Shown here piece by piece: positions 29,926-39,061 of a DNA stretch of 64,000 bases. How positions within the stretch are numbered: the first letter of the stretch is position 1; each line of letters begins with the position of its first letter. Source of the stretch: Achromobacter xylosoxidans (GTDB lineage Bacteria; Pseudomonadota; Gammaproteobacteria; Burkholderiales; Burkholderiaceae_B); contig NZ_CP061008.1 of NCBI RefSeq assembly GCF_014490035.1, positions 6,634,001 through 6,698,000 on the forward strand, in the 5' to 3' direction. Under the pieces are notes generated by a model. The model made no database searches and was not told the DNA's origin. It was given only the letters and a program-made list of their open reading frames with translations. The translations under genes and the position numbers were made by a program.

Positions 29926-30231
29926 CTACCAGCTGGCCTTGGTGATGCCGGGGATTTCACCCTTCATCGCCATTTCACGCAGTTTGTGGCGCGTCAGGCC
30001 GAACTTGCGGAACACGCCGCGCGGACGACCGGTGACCACGCAACGGTTACGTTGACGCGTCGGGTTGGCATTGCGCGGCAGCTGTTGCAGCTTGAGCCGA
30101 GCTTGGTAACGTTCTTCGTCGGTCTTCGACTGGTCGTCGATGATCGCCTTCAACTCAGCGCGCTTGGCGGCGAACTTGTCAGCCAGCTTGGCGCGCTTGA
30201 TGTCGCGATTGATGAGGGAAAGTTTAGCCAC
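29926..30231 (-). CDS. rpsN: 30S ribosomal protein S14 (zinc-free form)
   Basis: A 101-residue S14 beginning [20 protein letters not shown]. It is the long C-minus form: the CXXC zinc pairs of the short form are absent, and [20 protein letters not shown] holds the conserved core. It lies between rplE and rpsH. Confidence 0.98.
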   Translation of the reverse strand: MAKLSLINRDIKRAKLADKFAAKRAELKAIIDDQSKTDEERYQARLKLQQLPRNANPTRQRNRCVVTGRPRGVFRKFGLTRHKLREMAMKGEIPGITKASW

Positions 30232-30243
30232 GTCATCAGCCCC

Positions 30244-30783
30244 TTAGTTACGGAACGGGAAGCTGAAGGCCGTCAACAGCGCCTTGGCTTCTTCGTCGGT
30301 CTTCGCGGTGGTGGTGATGCTGATGTTCAGCCCACGCAGCGCGTCGATCTTGTCGTACTCGATTTCGGGGAAAATGATCTGCTCTTTCACCCCGATGTTG
30401 TAGTTGCCACGGCCGTCGAACGCACGACCCGAGATGCCGCGGAAGTCGCGCACGCGAGGCAGCGCAACCGCCACCAGGCGATCCAGGAATTCGTACATGC
30501 GTTGACCGCGCAGCGTGACCATGCAACCGATCGGGTAGTTTTCGCGGATCTTGAACCCGGCGATAGCCTTCTTGGTCTTCGTCACGACGGGCTTCTGGCC
30601 GGCGATCTTGGTCAGGTCGCCAACAGCGTGCTCAATGACTTTCTTGTCCGACACCGCTTCCGACACACCCATGTTCAGGGTGATCTTGGTGATGCGCGGC
30701 ACTTCCATCGTGCTCTTGTAGCCAAACTTGGCTTGCAGGTCGGCAGCGACCTTGCTCTTGTAGAGATCTTGCAAACGAGACAT
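30244..30783 (-). CDS. rplE: 50S ribosomal protein L5
   Basis: A 179-residue 5S rRNA-binding protein of the central protuberance. [20 protein letters not shown] and [20 protein letters not shown] are diagnostic. It follows rplX by 12 bases. Confidence 0.98.
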   Translation of the reverse strand: MSRLQDLYKSKVAADLQAKFGYKSTMEVPRITKITLNMGVSEAVSDKKVIEHAVGDLTKIAGQKPVVTKTKKAIAGFKIRENYPIGCMVTLRGQRMYEFLDRLVAVALPRVRDFRGISGRAFDGRGNYNIGVKEQIIFPEIEYDKIDALRGLNISITTTAKTDEEAKALLTAFSFPFRN

Positions 30784-30795
30784 GTCTATCGCCCC

Positions 30796-31116
30796 TTACG
30801 CCTTGGCGCCGACAACGGCACCATTGGAACGGAACACGCGAACCTTGCGGCCTTCGACTTCTTGCACGCCCACGCGGTCGCCGCGGCCGGTGGCCGGGTT
30901 GAACAGCGCGACGTTCGAGATGTGAATCGGCATGGTCTTTTCGACAATCCCGCCCGGGTTGTTAGCCATCGGGTTGGCTTTCACGTGCTTCTTGACGACG
31001 TTGACGCCTTCGACCAGAACGTGGTCGGCATCGACGCGCGCCAGCACGGTACCGCGACGCTTCTTGTCGCGGCCGGTCAGGACGATGACTTCGTCGCCTT
31101 TACGAATGTTGTTCAT
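30796..31116 (-). CDS. rplX: 50S ribosomal protein L24
   Basis: A 106-residue L24, an assembly initiator for the large subunit. The KOW motif ([20 protein letters not shown]) lies at the N-terminus. It follows rplN by 11 bases in the spc order. Confidence 0.98.
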   Translation of the reverse strand: MNNIRKGDEVIVLTGRDKKRRGTVLARVDADHVLVEGVNVVKKHVKANPMANNPGGIVEKTMPIHISNVALFNPATGRGDRVGVQEVEGRKVRVFRSNGAVVGAKA

Positions 31117-31127
31117 CGTAGGGCTCC

Positions 31128-31496
31128 TTACAGCACTTCCGGGGCCAACGACACGATCTTCATGAACTTCTCGGTACGCAGTTCACGCGTAACGGGTCCG
31201 AAGATGCGGGTGCCGATGGGCTCCAGCTTGGCGTTGAGCAACACGGCGGCATTGCCACCGAAACGAATCAGCGAACCGTCTTTACGGCGCACGCCCTTGG
31301 CGGTACGAACCACCACGGCATTGTAAATTTCGCCTTTCTTGACGCGTCCGCGCGGAGCCGCATCTTTGACGCTCACCTTGATGATGTCGCCGATACCGGC
31401 ATAACGGCGCTTGGAGCCACCGAGCACCTTAATGCACATGACATGACGCGCACCAGTGTTATCGGCCACATCCAGCGTGGTCTGCATTTGGATCAT
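31128..31496 (-). CDS. rplN: 50S ribosomal protein L14
   Basis: A 122-residue L14 ([19 protein letters not shown]), a conserved beta-barrel on the subunit interface. It is the first gene of the spc segment here. Unlike the usual arrangement it is not preceded by rpsQ: that gene lies 11 kb away behind a terminator. It has its own promoter (31750-31778) and a leader of about 250 bases. AGGA precedes the start. Confidence 0.98.
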   Translation of the reverse strand: MIQMQTTLDVADNTGARHVMCIKVLGGSKRRYAGIGDIIKVSVKDAAPRGRVKKGEIYNAVVVRTAKGVRRKDGSLIRFGGNAAVLLNAKLEPIGTRIFGPVTRELRTEKFMKIVSLAPEVL

Positions 31497-31849
31497 GATT
31501 TTTCCTGTTCCAACTTAACTGGAAATACGGTTTTCCCAACAAGGGAACACTGCAATTCCTGCCAGTTTTGGTCCCGTCAGGTCTGCCGCCCTGCTTTAGT
31601 GTTGGCATGTCTGGAGCTTTCGCCCTACTCACGCAACTGGTTGGCAACGCAACGACCCTGGGTTGAAATCCTGCGGGTATTCCCCCAACACGTCGGGCTA
31701 ACCTGCATAGGCGCGGGCCAACTCGATCGACAATCTGGGAAAGCTGATAATTCTAACGTGGTTAATTTTTGAGCGCAAGCACTTTGTGTGGATAACCCAC
31801 AAAAGCCACGCTTTCCCCGTGACCGGGGTGGACCTAGGCTATCTGCCCC
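31497..31849 (-). promoter_or_regulatory. Leader and promoter region of rplN (353 bases without a convincing gene)
   Basis: No convincing gene lies in this spacer. It holds the promoter at 31750-31778 and, from the likely transcript start near 31743, a leader of about 247 bases before the rplN ATG. A short minus-strand reading frame in the leader overlaps the rplN start but has no ribosome site or family resemblance. The length suggests a regulatory 5' region. Confidence 0.6.
31750..31778 (-). promoter_or_regulatory. Sigma-70 promoter for rplN and the spc/alpha genes
   Basis: On the minus strand a -35 TTGCGC (31773-31778) and a -10 TAGAAT (31750-31755) are separated by exactly 17 bases. The AT-rich spacer contrasts with the GC-rich surroundings. 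It is the only good promoter between the inserted block and rplN. Confidence 0.65.
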
Positions 31850-32680
31850 CTATTTCTGGCGGTAGTAGCCCTTTTCCCAGGCATCGTGGTTGGCCTTGCC
31901 GCGACGGATCTCGTCCGTGAACGGGGCGGCCATGAGCACCAGGCGGTTAAGCCATTTTACCGGAACGCGGCAGGGGCGCTCGAAGTCCACGAAGAGCACG
32001 GCGCGCAGTCCGGCGGTGTCGTTGTGGACCTGATGCGGGTAGAGGTCGTCGAACACCACCGCCCGCCCTTCCCGCCAACTGTAACGCTCACCTCCGACCT
32101 CGATCCAGCATTGCTCGGCCGGTTCCGGCACCACCAGTCCCAAGTGCAGGCGCAGGACGCCGTTGTACGGACCCGTGTGCAGGGGGATGCGCTTGCCGGC
32201 CTCCAGGATGGAGAAGAACGCCGTACGGATACCAGGGATTCCCTGCAGCGCCCGGGCAGTCGCCGGGCAGCGCGCCAGATTGCGCTCGGAGCGCAGGCCG
32301 TAGCCCATGAAGACGAAGGTCTTCCATTGATCGTCCGAGGTGATCTGGCCCACGTCGGGGGAGATCTCATGGAAGGCGGGCAGATGCTGGCGCTCGGAGA
32401 GCAGGCCGGCCAGCTCGGCGCGGATGGCGGGCGCTTCTGCCTCGAGCGCGGCGACCCAGGGGAACTGGCTGTTGTCGAAAATGGGACGGTCGCCGACCAG
32501 CGAGGCCTGGGCGATGCGGTTGCGCAACCAGTCTATGAAGCGGAAAAAGACGCGCGAGTAGAAACTGGGCTTGCTGGGCGGACGCGCATCGACGGGTTGC
32601 ACAATAATTAGCCCGATAGACAGCCAAAGATGCACCATTTTGTCCATGCCGGCGCGCGCATGCAAGACTTGCGCCGACAT
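31850..32680 (-). CDS. lpxO: LpxO-like lipid A hydroxylase (aspartyl/asparaginyl beta-hydroxylase fold)
   Basis: A 276-residue iron/2-oxoglutarate dioxygenase of the AspH fold. An N-terminal membrane segment (VHLWLSIGLIIVQP) is followed by a cytoplasmic catalytic domain. Likely metal and cofactor residues are His in IPLHTGPYNG, Arg/His in LRLHLGLV and His in LYPHQVHND. The run from LHLGLV through IEVGGERYSWREG to FVDFERP resembles LpxO, which adds a 2-hydroxyl to a secondary acyl chain of lipid A. I start at 32680 because GGAG lies five bases upstream; in-frame starts at 32728, 32647 and 32638 are alternatives. Other members of this fold modify peptides, so the lipid A role is probable, not proven. 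Confidence 0.75.
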   Translation of the reverse strand: MSAQVLHARAGMDKMVHLWLSIGLIIVQPVDARPPSKPSFYSRVFFRFIDWLRNRIAQASLVGDRPIFDNSQFPWVAALEAEAPAIRAELAGLLSERQHLPAFHEISPDVGQITSDDQWKTFVFMGYGLRSERNLARCPATARALQGIPGIRTAFFSILEAGKRIPLHTGPYNGVLRLHLGLVVPEPAEQCWIEVGGERYSWREGRAVVFDDLYPHQVHNDTAGLRAVLFVDFERPCRVPVKWLNRLVLMAAPFTDEIRRGKANHDAWEKGYYRQK

Positions 32681-32794
32681 ATTGGCTCCAATGCGCGGCC
32701 GGGCATTGGCCCTCCCCGCCGCCGACAAGCTGGTTTAGACTGGCGTGGGCGACAGTGATCGCTATCCACTCCTATTTCGCAAGGGAAGACAGGC

Positions 32795-34222
32795 ATGTAT
32801 GAACAGTTGGCGCTGTATATCGACGGCGAATTCGTCGCCGGAGAGGGCAGGCGCACCCAGGACGTCATCAACCCGGCCACGCTGGAAGTTCTCGGCCAGC
32901 TGCCCCACGCCACCGAAGCGGATCTGGATCGGGCGCTAGCCGCCGCCCAGCGCGCGTTCGAGTCGTGGAAGAAATCCTCTCCCATGGACCGCTCGGCCAT
33001 CCTGCGCAAGGTCGCGACGCTGTCGCGCGAACGCGCCCAGGAAATCGGCCGCAACATGACGCTGGACCAGGGCAAGCCGCTGGCGGAAGCCGTGGGCGAA
33101 GTCACCTCCTGCGCCGAACACGCCGACTGGCACGCCGAGGAATGCCGCCGCATCTACGGCCGCGTGGTCCCGCCGCGCAATCCTGACGTGCGCCAGATCG
33201 TGGTGCGCGAACCGATCGGCGTCTGCGCTGCCTTCACGCCCTGGAACTTCCCGTACAACCAGGCCATCCGCAAGATCGCCGCCGCCATCGGCGCCGGCTG
33301 CACGGTGGTGCTGAAGGGCCCCGAGGACTCGCCCAGCGCCGTCATGGCCATTGCCCGCATGTTCCACGACGCCGGCCTGCCCAAGGGCTGCCTGAACATC
33401 GTCTGGGGCGAACCCGCCAAGATCTCCGACTACCTGATCCGCTCGCCCATCGTGCGCAAGGTGTCGTTCACCGGCTCCGTGCCGGTGGGCAAGCAGCTGG
33501 CCGCGCTGGCCGGCGCCCACATGAAGCGCGTCACCATGGAACTGGGCGGCCACTCGCCCGTGCTGGTGTTCGACGACGCCGACATCGACCGCGCCGCCAC
33601 CATGCTGGCCAAGTTCAAGATCCGCAACGCCGGCCAGGTGTGCGTGTCGCCGACCCGCTTCTATGTCCAGAACGGCGCCTACGAGCAGTTCCTCGCGCGC
33701 TTCTCGGAAGTGCTGAAGAACATCAAGGTCGGCGACGGCCTGGAAGCCGGCACCGACATGGGTCCGCTGGCGCACGAGCGCCGCGTCCCCGCCATGAGCG
33801 CCTTCATCGACGACGCCAAGAAGCACGGCGGCAAGGTGGTGGTCGGCGGCGGCCCGCTGGACCGCAAGGGCTTCTTCTTCGCCCCCACGGTCGTGACCGA
33901 AGTGCCCGACAACTCCATGCTGATGACCGAGGAACCCTTCGGCCCGGTCGCGCCGGTGGTCCGCTTCACGGATACCGATGAAGTGCTGCGCCGCGCCAAC
34001 AGCCTGCCCTTCGGCCTGTCGTCCTACGTGTTCACGAACTCGCTGCAGACGGCCACCAAGGTCTCCAACGGCCTGGAAGCCGGCATGGTCAACATCAACC
34101 ACTTCGGCAGCGCCCTGGCCGAGACGCCCTTCGGCGGCATCAAGGACAGCGGCATCGGCAGCGAAGGCGGCCTGGAAACGTTCGACGGCTACCTGGTCAC
34201 GAAATTCATTACGCACATCTGA
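32795..34222 (+). CDS. NAD(P)-dependent aldehyde dehydrogenase (semialdehyde dehydrogenase type)
   Basis: A 475-residue aldehyde dehydrogenase of standard length. [12 protein letters not shown] and VLKGPEDSP form the cofactor site; the catalytic Glu is in MELGGHSP and the catalytic Cys in [12 protein letters not shown]. It oxidises an aldehyde to a carboxylate. The overall sequence is closest to succinate-semialdehyde-type enzymes, but the substrate is not certain. It stands alone on the plus strand between lpxO and a strong terminator, divergent from lpxO with 114 bases between them. Confidence 0.9.
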   Translation: MYEQLALYIDGEFVAGEGRRTQDVINPATLEVLGQLPHATEADLDRALAAAQRAFESWKKSSPMDRSAILRKVATLSRERAQEIGRNMTLDQGKPLAEAVGEVTSCAEHADWHAEECRRIYGRVVPPRNPDVRQIVVREPIGVCAAFTPWNFPYNQAIRKIAAAIGAGCTVVLKGPEDSPSAVMAIARMFHDAGLPKGCLNIVWGEPAKISDYLIRSPIVRKVSFTGSVPVGKQLAALAGAHMKRVTMELGGHSPVLVFDDADIDRAATMLAKFKIRNAGQVCVSPTRFYVQNGAYEQFLARFSEVLKNIKVGDGLEAGTDMGPLAHERRVPAMSAFIDDAKKHGGKVVVGGGPLDRKGFFFAPTVVTEVPDNSMLMTEEPFGPVAPVVRFTDTDEVLRRANSLPFGLSSYVFTNSLQTATKVSNGLEAGMVNINHFGSALAETPFGGIKDSGIGSEGGLETFDGYLVTKFITHI

Positions 34223-34234
34223 CCTGGCAGTGAC

Positions 34235-34269
34235 AAAAAAGCCCCGCAGGATTTTGCGGGGCTTTTTTT
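34235..34269. terminator. Bidirectional intrinsic terminator after the aldehyde dehydrogenase
   Basis: AAAAAAGCCCCGCA and TGCGGGGCTTTTTTT flank a short loop (GGATTT). The stem is perfect, with A and T tracts on both sides, so it can end both the aldehyde dehydrogenase (+) and the AraC-type gene (-). Confidence 0.9.
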
Positions 34270-34319
34270 ATGCCTCACGCCGGGGGAACCGGGCCGGGCA
34301 GTTCGCGGCAAAAGGCCGC

Positions 34320-35279
34320 TCAGGAACTTGCCCGCAGGTCGCGCGGCGTCATGCCGAAGCGGCGCTTGAACAGGCGGCTGAAATGCGAGGGGTGCGAGAA
34401 GCCCACCTGATAGGCCAGTTCGGCAATGCTGCGGTGGCTGTGCTGCGGGTTCAACAACAGTTCGCGGCACTTGTCGAGCCGCTGGTCGAAGATGAAGGAT
34501 TCCACCGACAGGCCACCCGCACGCGCGATGCGGTGCAGATAGGCCACCGACAAGCCGCAGCCCTGCGCCACCTGCTGCGGCGACAGGGCCGGATCCGCCA
34601 GATGCTGGCGGATGTAGGCCAGCGCGCGCTGCCGATGCGCCAGCGTGACGCTGCTGTCCGACTCCGACACCTGCCCCTGGCCTGACTGCACCAGGAACAG
34701 CACGATCAGGTCGATCAGGCGTTCGCCCAGTTCCGCCGCTTCGACATCCGACCAGCCGTCCACCCCTTTGAACAAGTGGTCCATGTAGCTGGCCAGCAAG
34801 GCGCCTCGCGGCGAACCGTCATCGACGCGCAGCTTGTAGAAGGCGCCGACGCGGGAATCGCGCTGCAAGAGCGCACTGCGCGGAAAGGACACGCTCAGGC
34901 TGCGGTAGCCCGCCGCGCCCTGCGCCGTGGCCTGGTAGGGCAGGCTCTGGTTCATCAGATAGACGCAGCCGGGTTCGACCTGGAACTCTCGCCCCTGCTG
35001 CTGCACTGCCAGGGGTCCCGCCAGCGGCAGACCAAAGGTATAGAACTCCTGATCCAGGCGCGACACGTTGCCGGCGGTGCGCTCCAGCTTCTGCCCCTGG
35101 TAATGGAGATCGTTGAACTGCAGGCTGCCCCGCCGCGCATAGCGCACATGTCCGGCGAAGCTGTCGGGCCCGCCGCCATGCACCTCGAAGGGACCGAACG
35201 CGTGCGACAACGCCGCGCGCCATTCGTCGCGCCGGTCAGCGCCAGCGCTGGCCGAAATGGCGAATTCCGTATCGGACAT
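34320..35279 (-). CDS. AraC-family transcriptional regulator
   Basis: A 319-residue regulator with a cupin-like N-terminal sensing domain (AraC_binding_2 type; FGLPLAGPLAVQQQGREF) and a C-terminal double helix-turn-helix (LAYIRQHLADPALSPQQVAQ, then SIAELAYQVGFSHPSHFSRL). The start at 35279 (MSDTEFAISASAG) has AAGGAG seven bases upstream; a much longer frame to 36095 crosses the divergent hydrolase and is rejected. It is divergent from the hydrolase-ABC operon and probably activates it. Confidence 0.93.
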   Translation of the reverse strand: MSDTEFAISASAGADRRDEWRAALSHAFGPFEVHGGGPDSFAGHVRYARRGSLQFNDLHYQGQKLERTAGNVSRLDQEFYTFGLPLAGPLAVQQQGREFQVEPGCVYLMNQSLPYQATAQGAAGYRSLSVSFPRSALLQRDSRVGAFYKLRVDDGSPRGALLASYMDHLFKGVDGWSDVEAAELGERLIDLIVLFLVQSGQGQVSESDSSVTLAHRQRALAYIRQHLADPALSPQQVAQGCGLSVAYLHRIARAGGLSVESFIFDQRLDKCRELLLNPQHSHRSIAELAYQVGFSHPSHFSRLFKRRFGMTPRDLRASS

Positions 35280-35369
35280 GGTTCGGTCTCCTTGGACGCC
35301 TGCGCCGCGGCCGGGCGCTCGTGATCCTGCGTCTACATATTCTTGACTCACCCTGCTGCGGGGCGTCTG

Positions 35370-35404
35370 GCGCCTTGAAGGCGCGCTTGGCGCAAGTCTA
35401 TATT
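35370..35404 (+). promoter_or_regulatory. Promoter and palindrome of the hydrolase-ABC operon
   Basis: A -35 TTGAAG (35375-35380) and a -10 TATATT (35399-35404) are 18 bases apart, about 45 bases before the hydrolase start. The -35 lies inside a perfect 15-base palindrome (GCGCCTT-G-AAGGCGC, 35370-35384), a likely operator. The divergent AraC protein is the obvious candidate, though AraC sites are more often direct repeats. Confidence 0.5.
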
Positions 35405-35447
35405 CAGCCCGATAAGCACACAACCTGGACAACCCGGGAGGAGACTC

Positions 35448-36344
35448 ATGGCACCAGCGCCCGCACCAGCCGGCCGCCACGCGCCGGCTTCGCGCTATTT
35501 GCGCTGCGCAGGCCGCGAGCTGCATTACACCGAATGGGGCGCGGCGGACGCGCCCCCCATCATCATGTGGCATGGGCTGGCACGCACCGGCCGCGACTTC
35601 GACGATCTGGCGCAAGCGCTCGCCGGCGACTACCGCATCATCTGTCCGGACGCGATCGGCCGGGGCCTGTCGCAATGGAGCCCCGACCCGGTCGCCGAGT
35701 ACCAGCTGGACTTCTATGCAACGCTGGCCCGCGCCCTGGCGGACGGGCTGTCGCTGGACCGCGTGCGCTGGGTGGGGACGTCCATGGGCGGCGCCACCGG
35801 CATGCACGCTGCCGCCACCACCTTGCGCGACCGGATCTCGCACCTGGTCGTCAACGACATCGGGCCCGAACTGCCGCAGGCCGCCATCGACCGCATCGTG
35901 GCCTATGTCGGCGCGCCGCCGGCCTTCGATACGGTCACGGAGCTGGAAGCCTGGCTGCGCGTCGCCTACAAGCCCTACGGCTGGCAAAGCGACGAACAAT
36001 GGCGCCGGATGGCCGAAACATCCGTACGCCGGCTGCCGGACGGCCGGATCACACTGCACTATGACCCGGCCATCGTCGGCCAGTTCAACGACCATCCCGC
36101 CGATTACGACCGCTGGAGCGGCTACGACTCGCTGCGCATGCCGCTACTGCTGCTGCGTGGCGCTGATTCGGACCTGCTGCTGCCCGAGGTCGCCGACGCC
36201 ATGACCCGCCGCGGGCCGCGCGCGCAACGCATCGACTTCCCCGATTGCGGCCACGCCCCCGCCCTGAACGTCGCTCCCCAGATCGACGCCATCCGCCTAT
36301 TCCTTGCCACGCCGGATCACACGGCGGCTGACCGCCCCCAATAA
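35448..36344 (+). CDS. Alpha/beta hydrolase
   Basis: A 298-residue alpha/beta-hydrolase-fold enzyme. The nucleophile elbow is GTSMGG (Ser near residue 109), the oxyanion motif MWHGLARTG lies near residue 42, and the catalytic His is in CGHAPAL near the C-terminus; an acidic residue in RGADSDLL completes the triad. There is no signal peptide. It is the first gene of an operon with a complete branched-chain-type ABC importer, so it probably cleaves an ester, lactone or amide brought in by that system. GGAGGAG precedes the start. Confidence 0.88.
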   Translation: MAPAPAPAGRHAPASRYLRCAGRELHYTEWGAADAPPIIMWHGLARTGRDFDDLAQALAGDYRIICPDAIGRGLSQWSPDPVAEYQLDFYATLARALADGLSLDRVRWVGTSMGGATGMHAAATTLRDRISHLVVNDIGPELPQAAIDRIVAYVGAPPAFDTVTELEAWLRVAYKPYGWQSDEQWRRMAETSVRRLPDGRITLHYDPAIVGQFNDHPADYDRWSGYDSLRMPLLLLRGADSDLLLPEVADAMTRRGPRAQRIDFPDCGHAPALNVAPQIDAIRLFLATPDHTAADRPQ

Positions 36345-36356
36345 CAGGAGACTCCC

Positions 36357-37529
36357 ATGAAACGCGTCCTGCTCGCCGCGCTCGCCGGCCTCTGCATGAA
36401 TTCCGCCATCGCGGCGAAAGACTTCGTCGTGGCCCACGTCTACGACAAGACCGGTCCGCTGGAGGCCTACGCCAAGCAAACTCAGAACGGCCTGATGCTG
36501 GGGCTGGAATATGCGACGCAAGGCACCATGACGGTCGCCGGGCGCAAGATCCGCGTGATCGAAAAGGACAACCAGGGCAAGCCCGACGTGGCGCGCGCCC
36601 AGCTGGCCTCGGCCTATGCGGACGACAACGCCGACATCGCCGTCGGCCCCACCTCGTCCGGCGTCGCGCTGGCCATGCTGCCCATCGCCGAGGAATACGA
36701 AAAGATCCTGCTGGTCGAGCCTGCCGTGGCGGATTCGATCACCGGCGACAAGTGGAACAAGTACATCTTCCGCACCGGCCGCAACTCGTCGCAGGACGCC
36801 ATCGCCAATGCGGTCGCCTTCGACCAGGCCGGCACGTCGATCGCCATGCTGGCGCAGGACTATGCCTTCGGCCGCGACGGCGTGAAGGCGTTCAAGGGCG
36901 CCTTGAAGAACGCCAAGATCGTGCACGAGGAATACCTGCCGGCCAACGCCACCGACTTCACGGCTGGCGCGCAGCGCCTGTTCGATGCGCTCAAGGACAA
37001 GCCGGGCCGCAAGATCATCTTCATCCTGTGGGCGGGCGCGGGCAATCCGTTCAAGATCGCCGATCTGGATCCCAAGCGCTTCGGCATCGAGATCGCCACC
37101 GGCGGCAACACGCTGGCCGCGATGACGCCGCTGAAATCGCTGGCCGGCATGGAAGGCGCCACCTATTACTACTACGGCATTCCCAAGAATCCGATCAACG
37201 ACTGGCTGGTGGCCGAACACCAGAAGCGTTACGGCCAGCCGCCGGACTTCTTCACCGCGGGCGGCATGGCCTCGGGCATCGCGATCGCCACCGCGCTGGC
37301 CAAGACCAACGGCAATTCCGATACCGACACGATGATCAAGGCCATGGAAGGCATGAGCTTCGAGACGCCCAAGGGCAAGATGACCTTCCGTCCCGAAGAC
37401 CACCAGGCCATGCAGTCCATGTACCACTTCCGCATCAAGAATGATCCGTCGGTGCCGTGGGCCGTGCAGGACCTGGTCAAGGAAATCACGCCGGACCAGA
37501 TGTCGGTGCCGATTCAGAACAAACGCTGA
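36357..37529 (+). CDS. ABC transporter periplasmic binding protein (Peripla_BP_6 type)
   Basis: A 390-residue binding protein with a signal peptide of about 19 residues (MKRVLLAALAGLCMNSAIA). The mature protein begins AKDFVVAHVYDKTGPLEAYA, and VGPTSSGVALAMLPIAEEY matches the ligand-binding lobe of LivK-like proteins. AGGAG precedes the start, 12 bases after the hydrolase stop. The ligand is not predictable; substituted acids or aromatic compounds are common in this group. Confidence 0.92.
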   Translation: MKRVLLAALAGLCMNSAIAAKDFVVAHVYDKTGPLEAYAKQTQNGLMLGLEYATQGTMTVAGRKIRVIEKDNQGKPDVARAQLASAYADDNADIAVGPTSSGVALAMLPIAEEYEKILLVEPAVADSITGDKWNKYIFRTGRNSSQDAIANAVAFDQAGTSIAMLAQDYAFGRDGVKAFKGALKNAKIVHEEYLPANATDFTAGAQRLFDALKDKPGRKIIFILWAGAGNPFKIADLDPKRFGIEIATGGNTLAAMTPLKSLAGMEGATYYYYGIPKNPINDWLVAEHQKRYGQPPDFFTAGGMASGIAIATALAKTNGNSDTDTMIKAMEGMSFETPKGKMTFRPEDHQAMQSMYHFRIKNDPSVPWAVQDLVKEITPDQMSVPIQNKR

Positions 37530-37544
37530 GCGCGCTGCCCATCC

Positions 37545-38315
37545 ATGCTGGAAACCCAATCGCTCACGATCCGTTTCGGCGGACACGTGGCGGTCAATGA
37601 AGTCAGCTGCAGCTTTGCGCCTGGCACCTTGACCGCCATCGTCGGCCCGAACGGCGCGGGCAAGACCACCTACTTCAACCTGATCTCCGGCCAGCTGCGC
37701 GCCAGCGCCGGCACGGTGCGCCTGAACGGGCGCGACCTGACGCCGCTGGCCGCGCCCGCGCGCATGCATGCGGGGCTGGGCCGAGCCTTCCAGCTGACCC
37801 AGCTGTTTCCGCGCCTGAGCGTGCATGAGAACGTACGCCTGGCCCTGCAATCGCGCCAGCAAGGCATGGGCTGGCGCCAGATCCGGTTCTGGCGCACCTG
37901 GAGCGACGACCGCGGCCTGATCGAACGCGCCGACGCGCTGCTGGAACGCACCCGCCTGTCTGCGCGCCGTGACCAGTCTGCCGCCGACTTGCCGCACGGC
38001 GACCAGCGCAAGCTGGAGATCGCCATGCTGATCGCGCTGGAACCGCAGGTCTTCATGTTCGACGAACCCACGGCAGGCATGAGCGTGGACGACGTGCCCG
38101 TCGTGCTGGAACTGATCCGCGAACTCAAGAATGATCCGTCGAAGACGATCTTGCTCGTGGAGCACAAGATGGACGTGGTGCGGGAACTGGCGGACCGCAT
38201 CGTGGTGCTGCACAACGGCCAGCTGATGGCCGACGGCGACCCGGCGACGGTGATCGCCTCGCCCATCGTGCAGCAGGCCTATCTGGGCGTGAGTCCAGTG
38301 GAGAAGGCGGCATGA
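37545..38315 (+). CDS. Branched-chain-type ABC transporter ATPase (LivG-like)
   Basis: A 256-residue ATPase. Walker A GPNGAGKTTYF, a variant signature LPHGDQRKLE and Walker B VFMFDEPTAGMS are intact. It is the LivG partner of the importer; its stop overlaps the next ATPase start by ATGA, which keeps the two subunits in balance. No clear ribosome site is seen, so translation may depend on the gene upstream. Confidence 0.92.
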   Translation: MLETQSLTIRFGGHVAVNEVSCSFAPGTLTAIVGPNGAGKTTYFNLISGQLRASAGTVRLNGRDLTPLAAPARMHAGLGRAFQLTQLFPRLSVHENVRLALQSRQQGMGWRQIRFWRTWSDDRGLIERADALLERTRLSARRDQSAADLPHGDQRKLEIAMLIALEPQVFMFDEPTAGMSVDDVPVVLELIRELKNDPSKTILLVEHKMDVVRELADRIVVLHNGQLMADGDPATVIASPIVQQAYLGVSPVEKAA

Positions 38316-39061
38316 CGCAAGCGCTGCTGGAATTGAAGGACGTGCATACGCATATCGGCGCGTACCACATCCTGCACGGCGTGGATCTGGCCGTCGCGCC
38401 GGCGGCCGTGACCATGCTGCTGGGCCGCAACGGCGCCGGCAAGACCACCACGCTGCGCACCATCATGGGGTTGTGGCGGGCGTCGCAAGGCCAGGTGAGC
38501 TTTGACGGCGCGCCCGTCGGCGGCCCCGGCACGCGCACCTCGCCGCCCGACATGGCGCGCATGGGCATGGCTTACGTGCCGGAGAACATGGGCATCTTCG
38601 CCGACCTGTCCGTGAAGGAGAACATCCTGCTGGCGGCGCGCCAGGCCAGGAATGCCAGCCAGTTGGATACGGCGCGGCTGGAATGGATCTTCGGTTTCTT
38701 TCCTGCATTGAAGAAGTTCTGGCTGCATCCCGCCGGCAAGTTGTCGGGCGGACAGAAGCAGATGCTGGCCGTGGCGCGCGCCATCATCGAGCCGCGCCGG
38801 CTGCTGCTGGTGGATGAGCCGAGCAAAGGCCTGGCGCCCGCCATCATCCAGAACATGATCGACGCCTTCATCGAACTGAAGCAGGCGTCCACCACCATTC
38901 TGCTGGTCGAGCAGAACTTCAACTTCGCGCGCCTGGTCGGCGATCACGTCGCCGTGATGGACAACGGCCGCGTCGTCCACGCGGGCGGCATGGCCGAACT
39001 GGCCGCGGACGACGAACTACAGACGCGCCTCTTGGGCCTGTCGCTGGGAAGCCACCAATGA
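38312..39061 (+). CDS. Branched-chain-type ABC transporter ATPase (LivF-like)
   Basis: A 249-residue ATPase with Walker A GRNGAGKTTTL, signature LSGGQKQM and Walker B LLLVDEPSKGL. It overlaps both neighbours by four bases (the LivG-like gene before it and the LivH-like gene after it). It pairs with the LivG-like protein to power the importer. Confidence 0.93.
   Translation: MTQALLELKDVHTHIGAYHILHGVDLAVAPAAVTMLLGRNGAGKTTTLRTIMGLWRASQGQVSFDGAPVGGPGTRTSPPDMARMGMAYVPENMGIFADLSVKENILLAARQARNASQLDTARLEWIFGFFPALKKFWLHPAGKLSGGQKQMLAVARAIIEPRRLLLVDEPSKGLAPAIIQNMIDAFIELKQASTTILLVEQNFNFARLVGDHVAVMDNGRVVHAGGMAELAADDELQTRLLGLSLGSHQ

Noticed and set aside
31459..31647. A 62-codon minus-strand frame in the rplN leader, as a possible leader peptide
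   Set aside because: It overlaps the rplN start in another frame, lacks a ribosome site and shows no run of regulatory codons.
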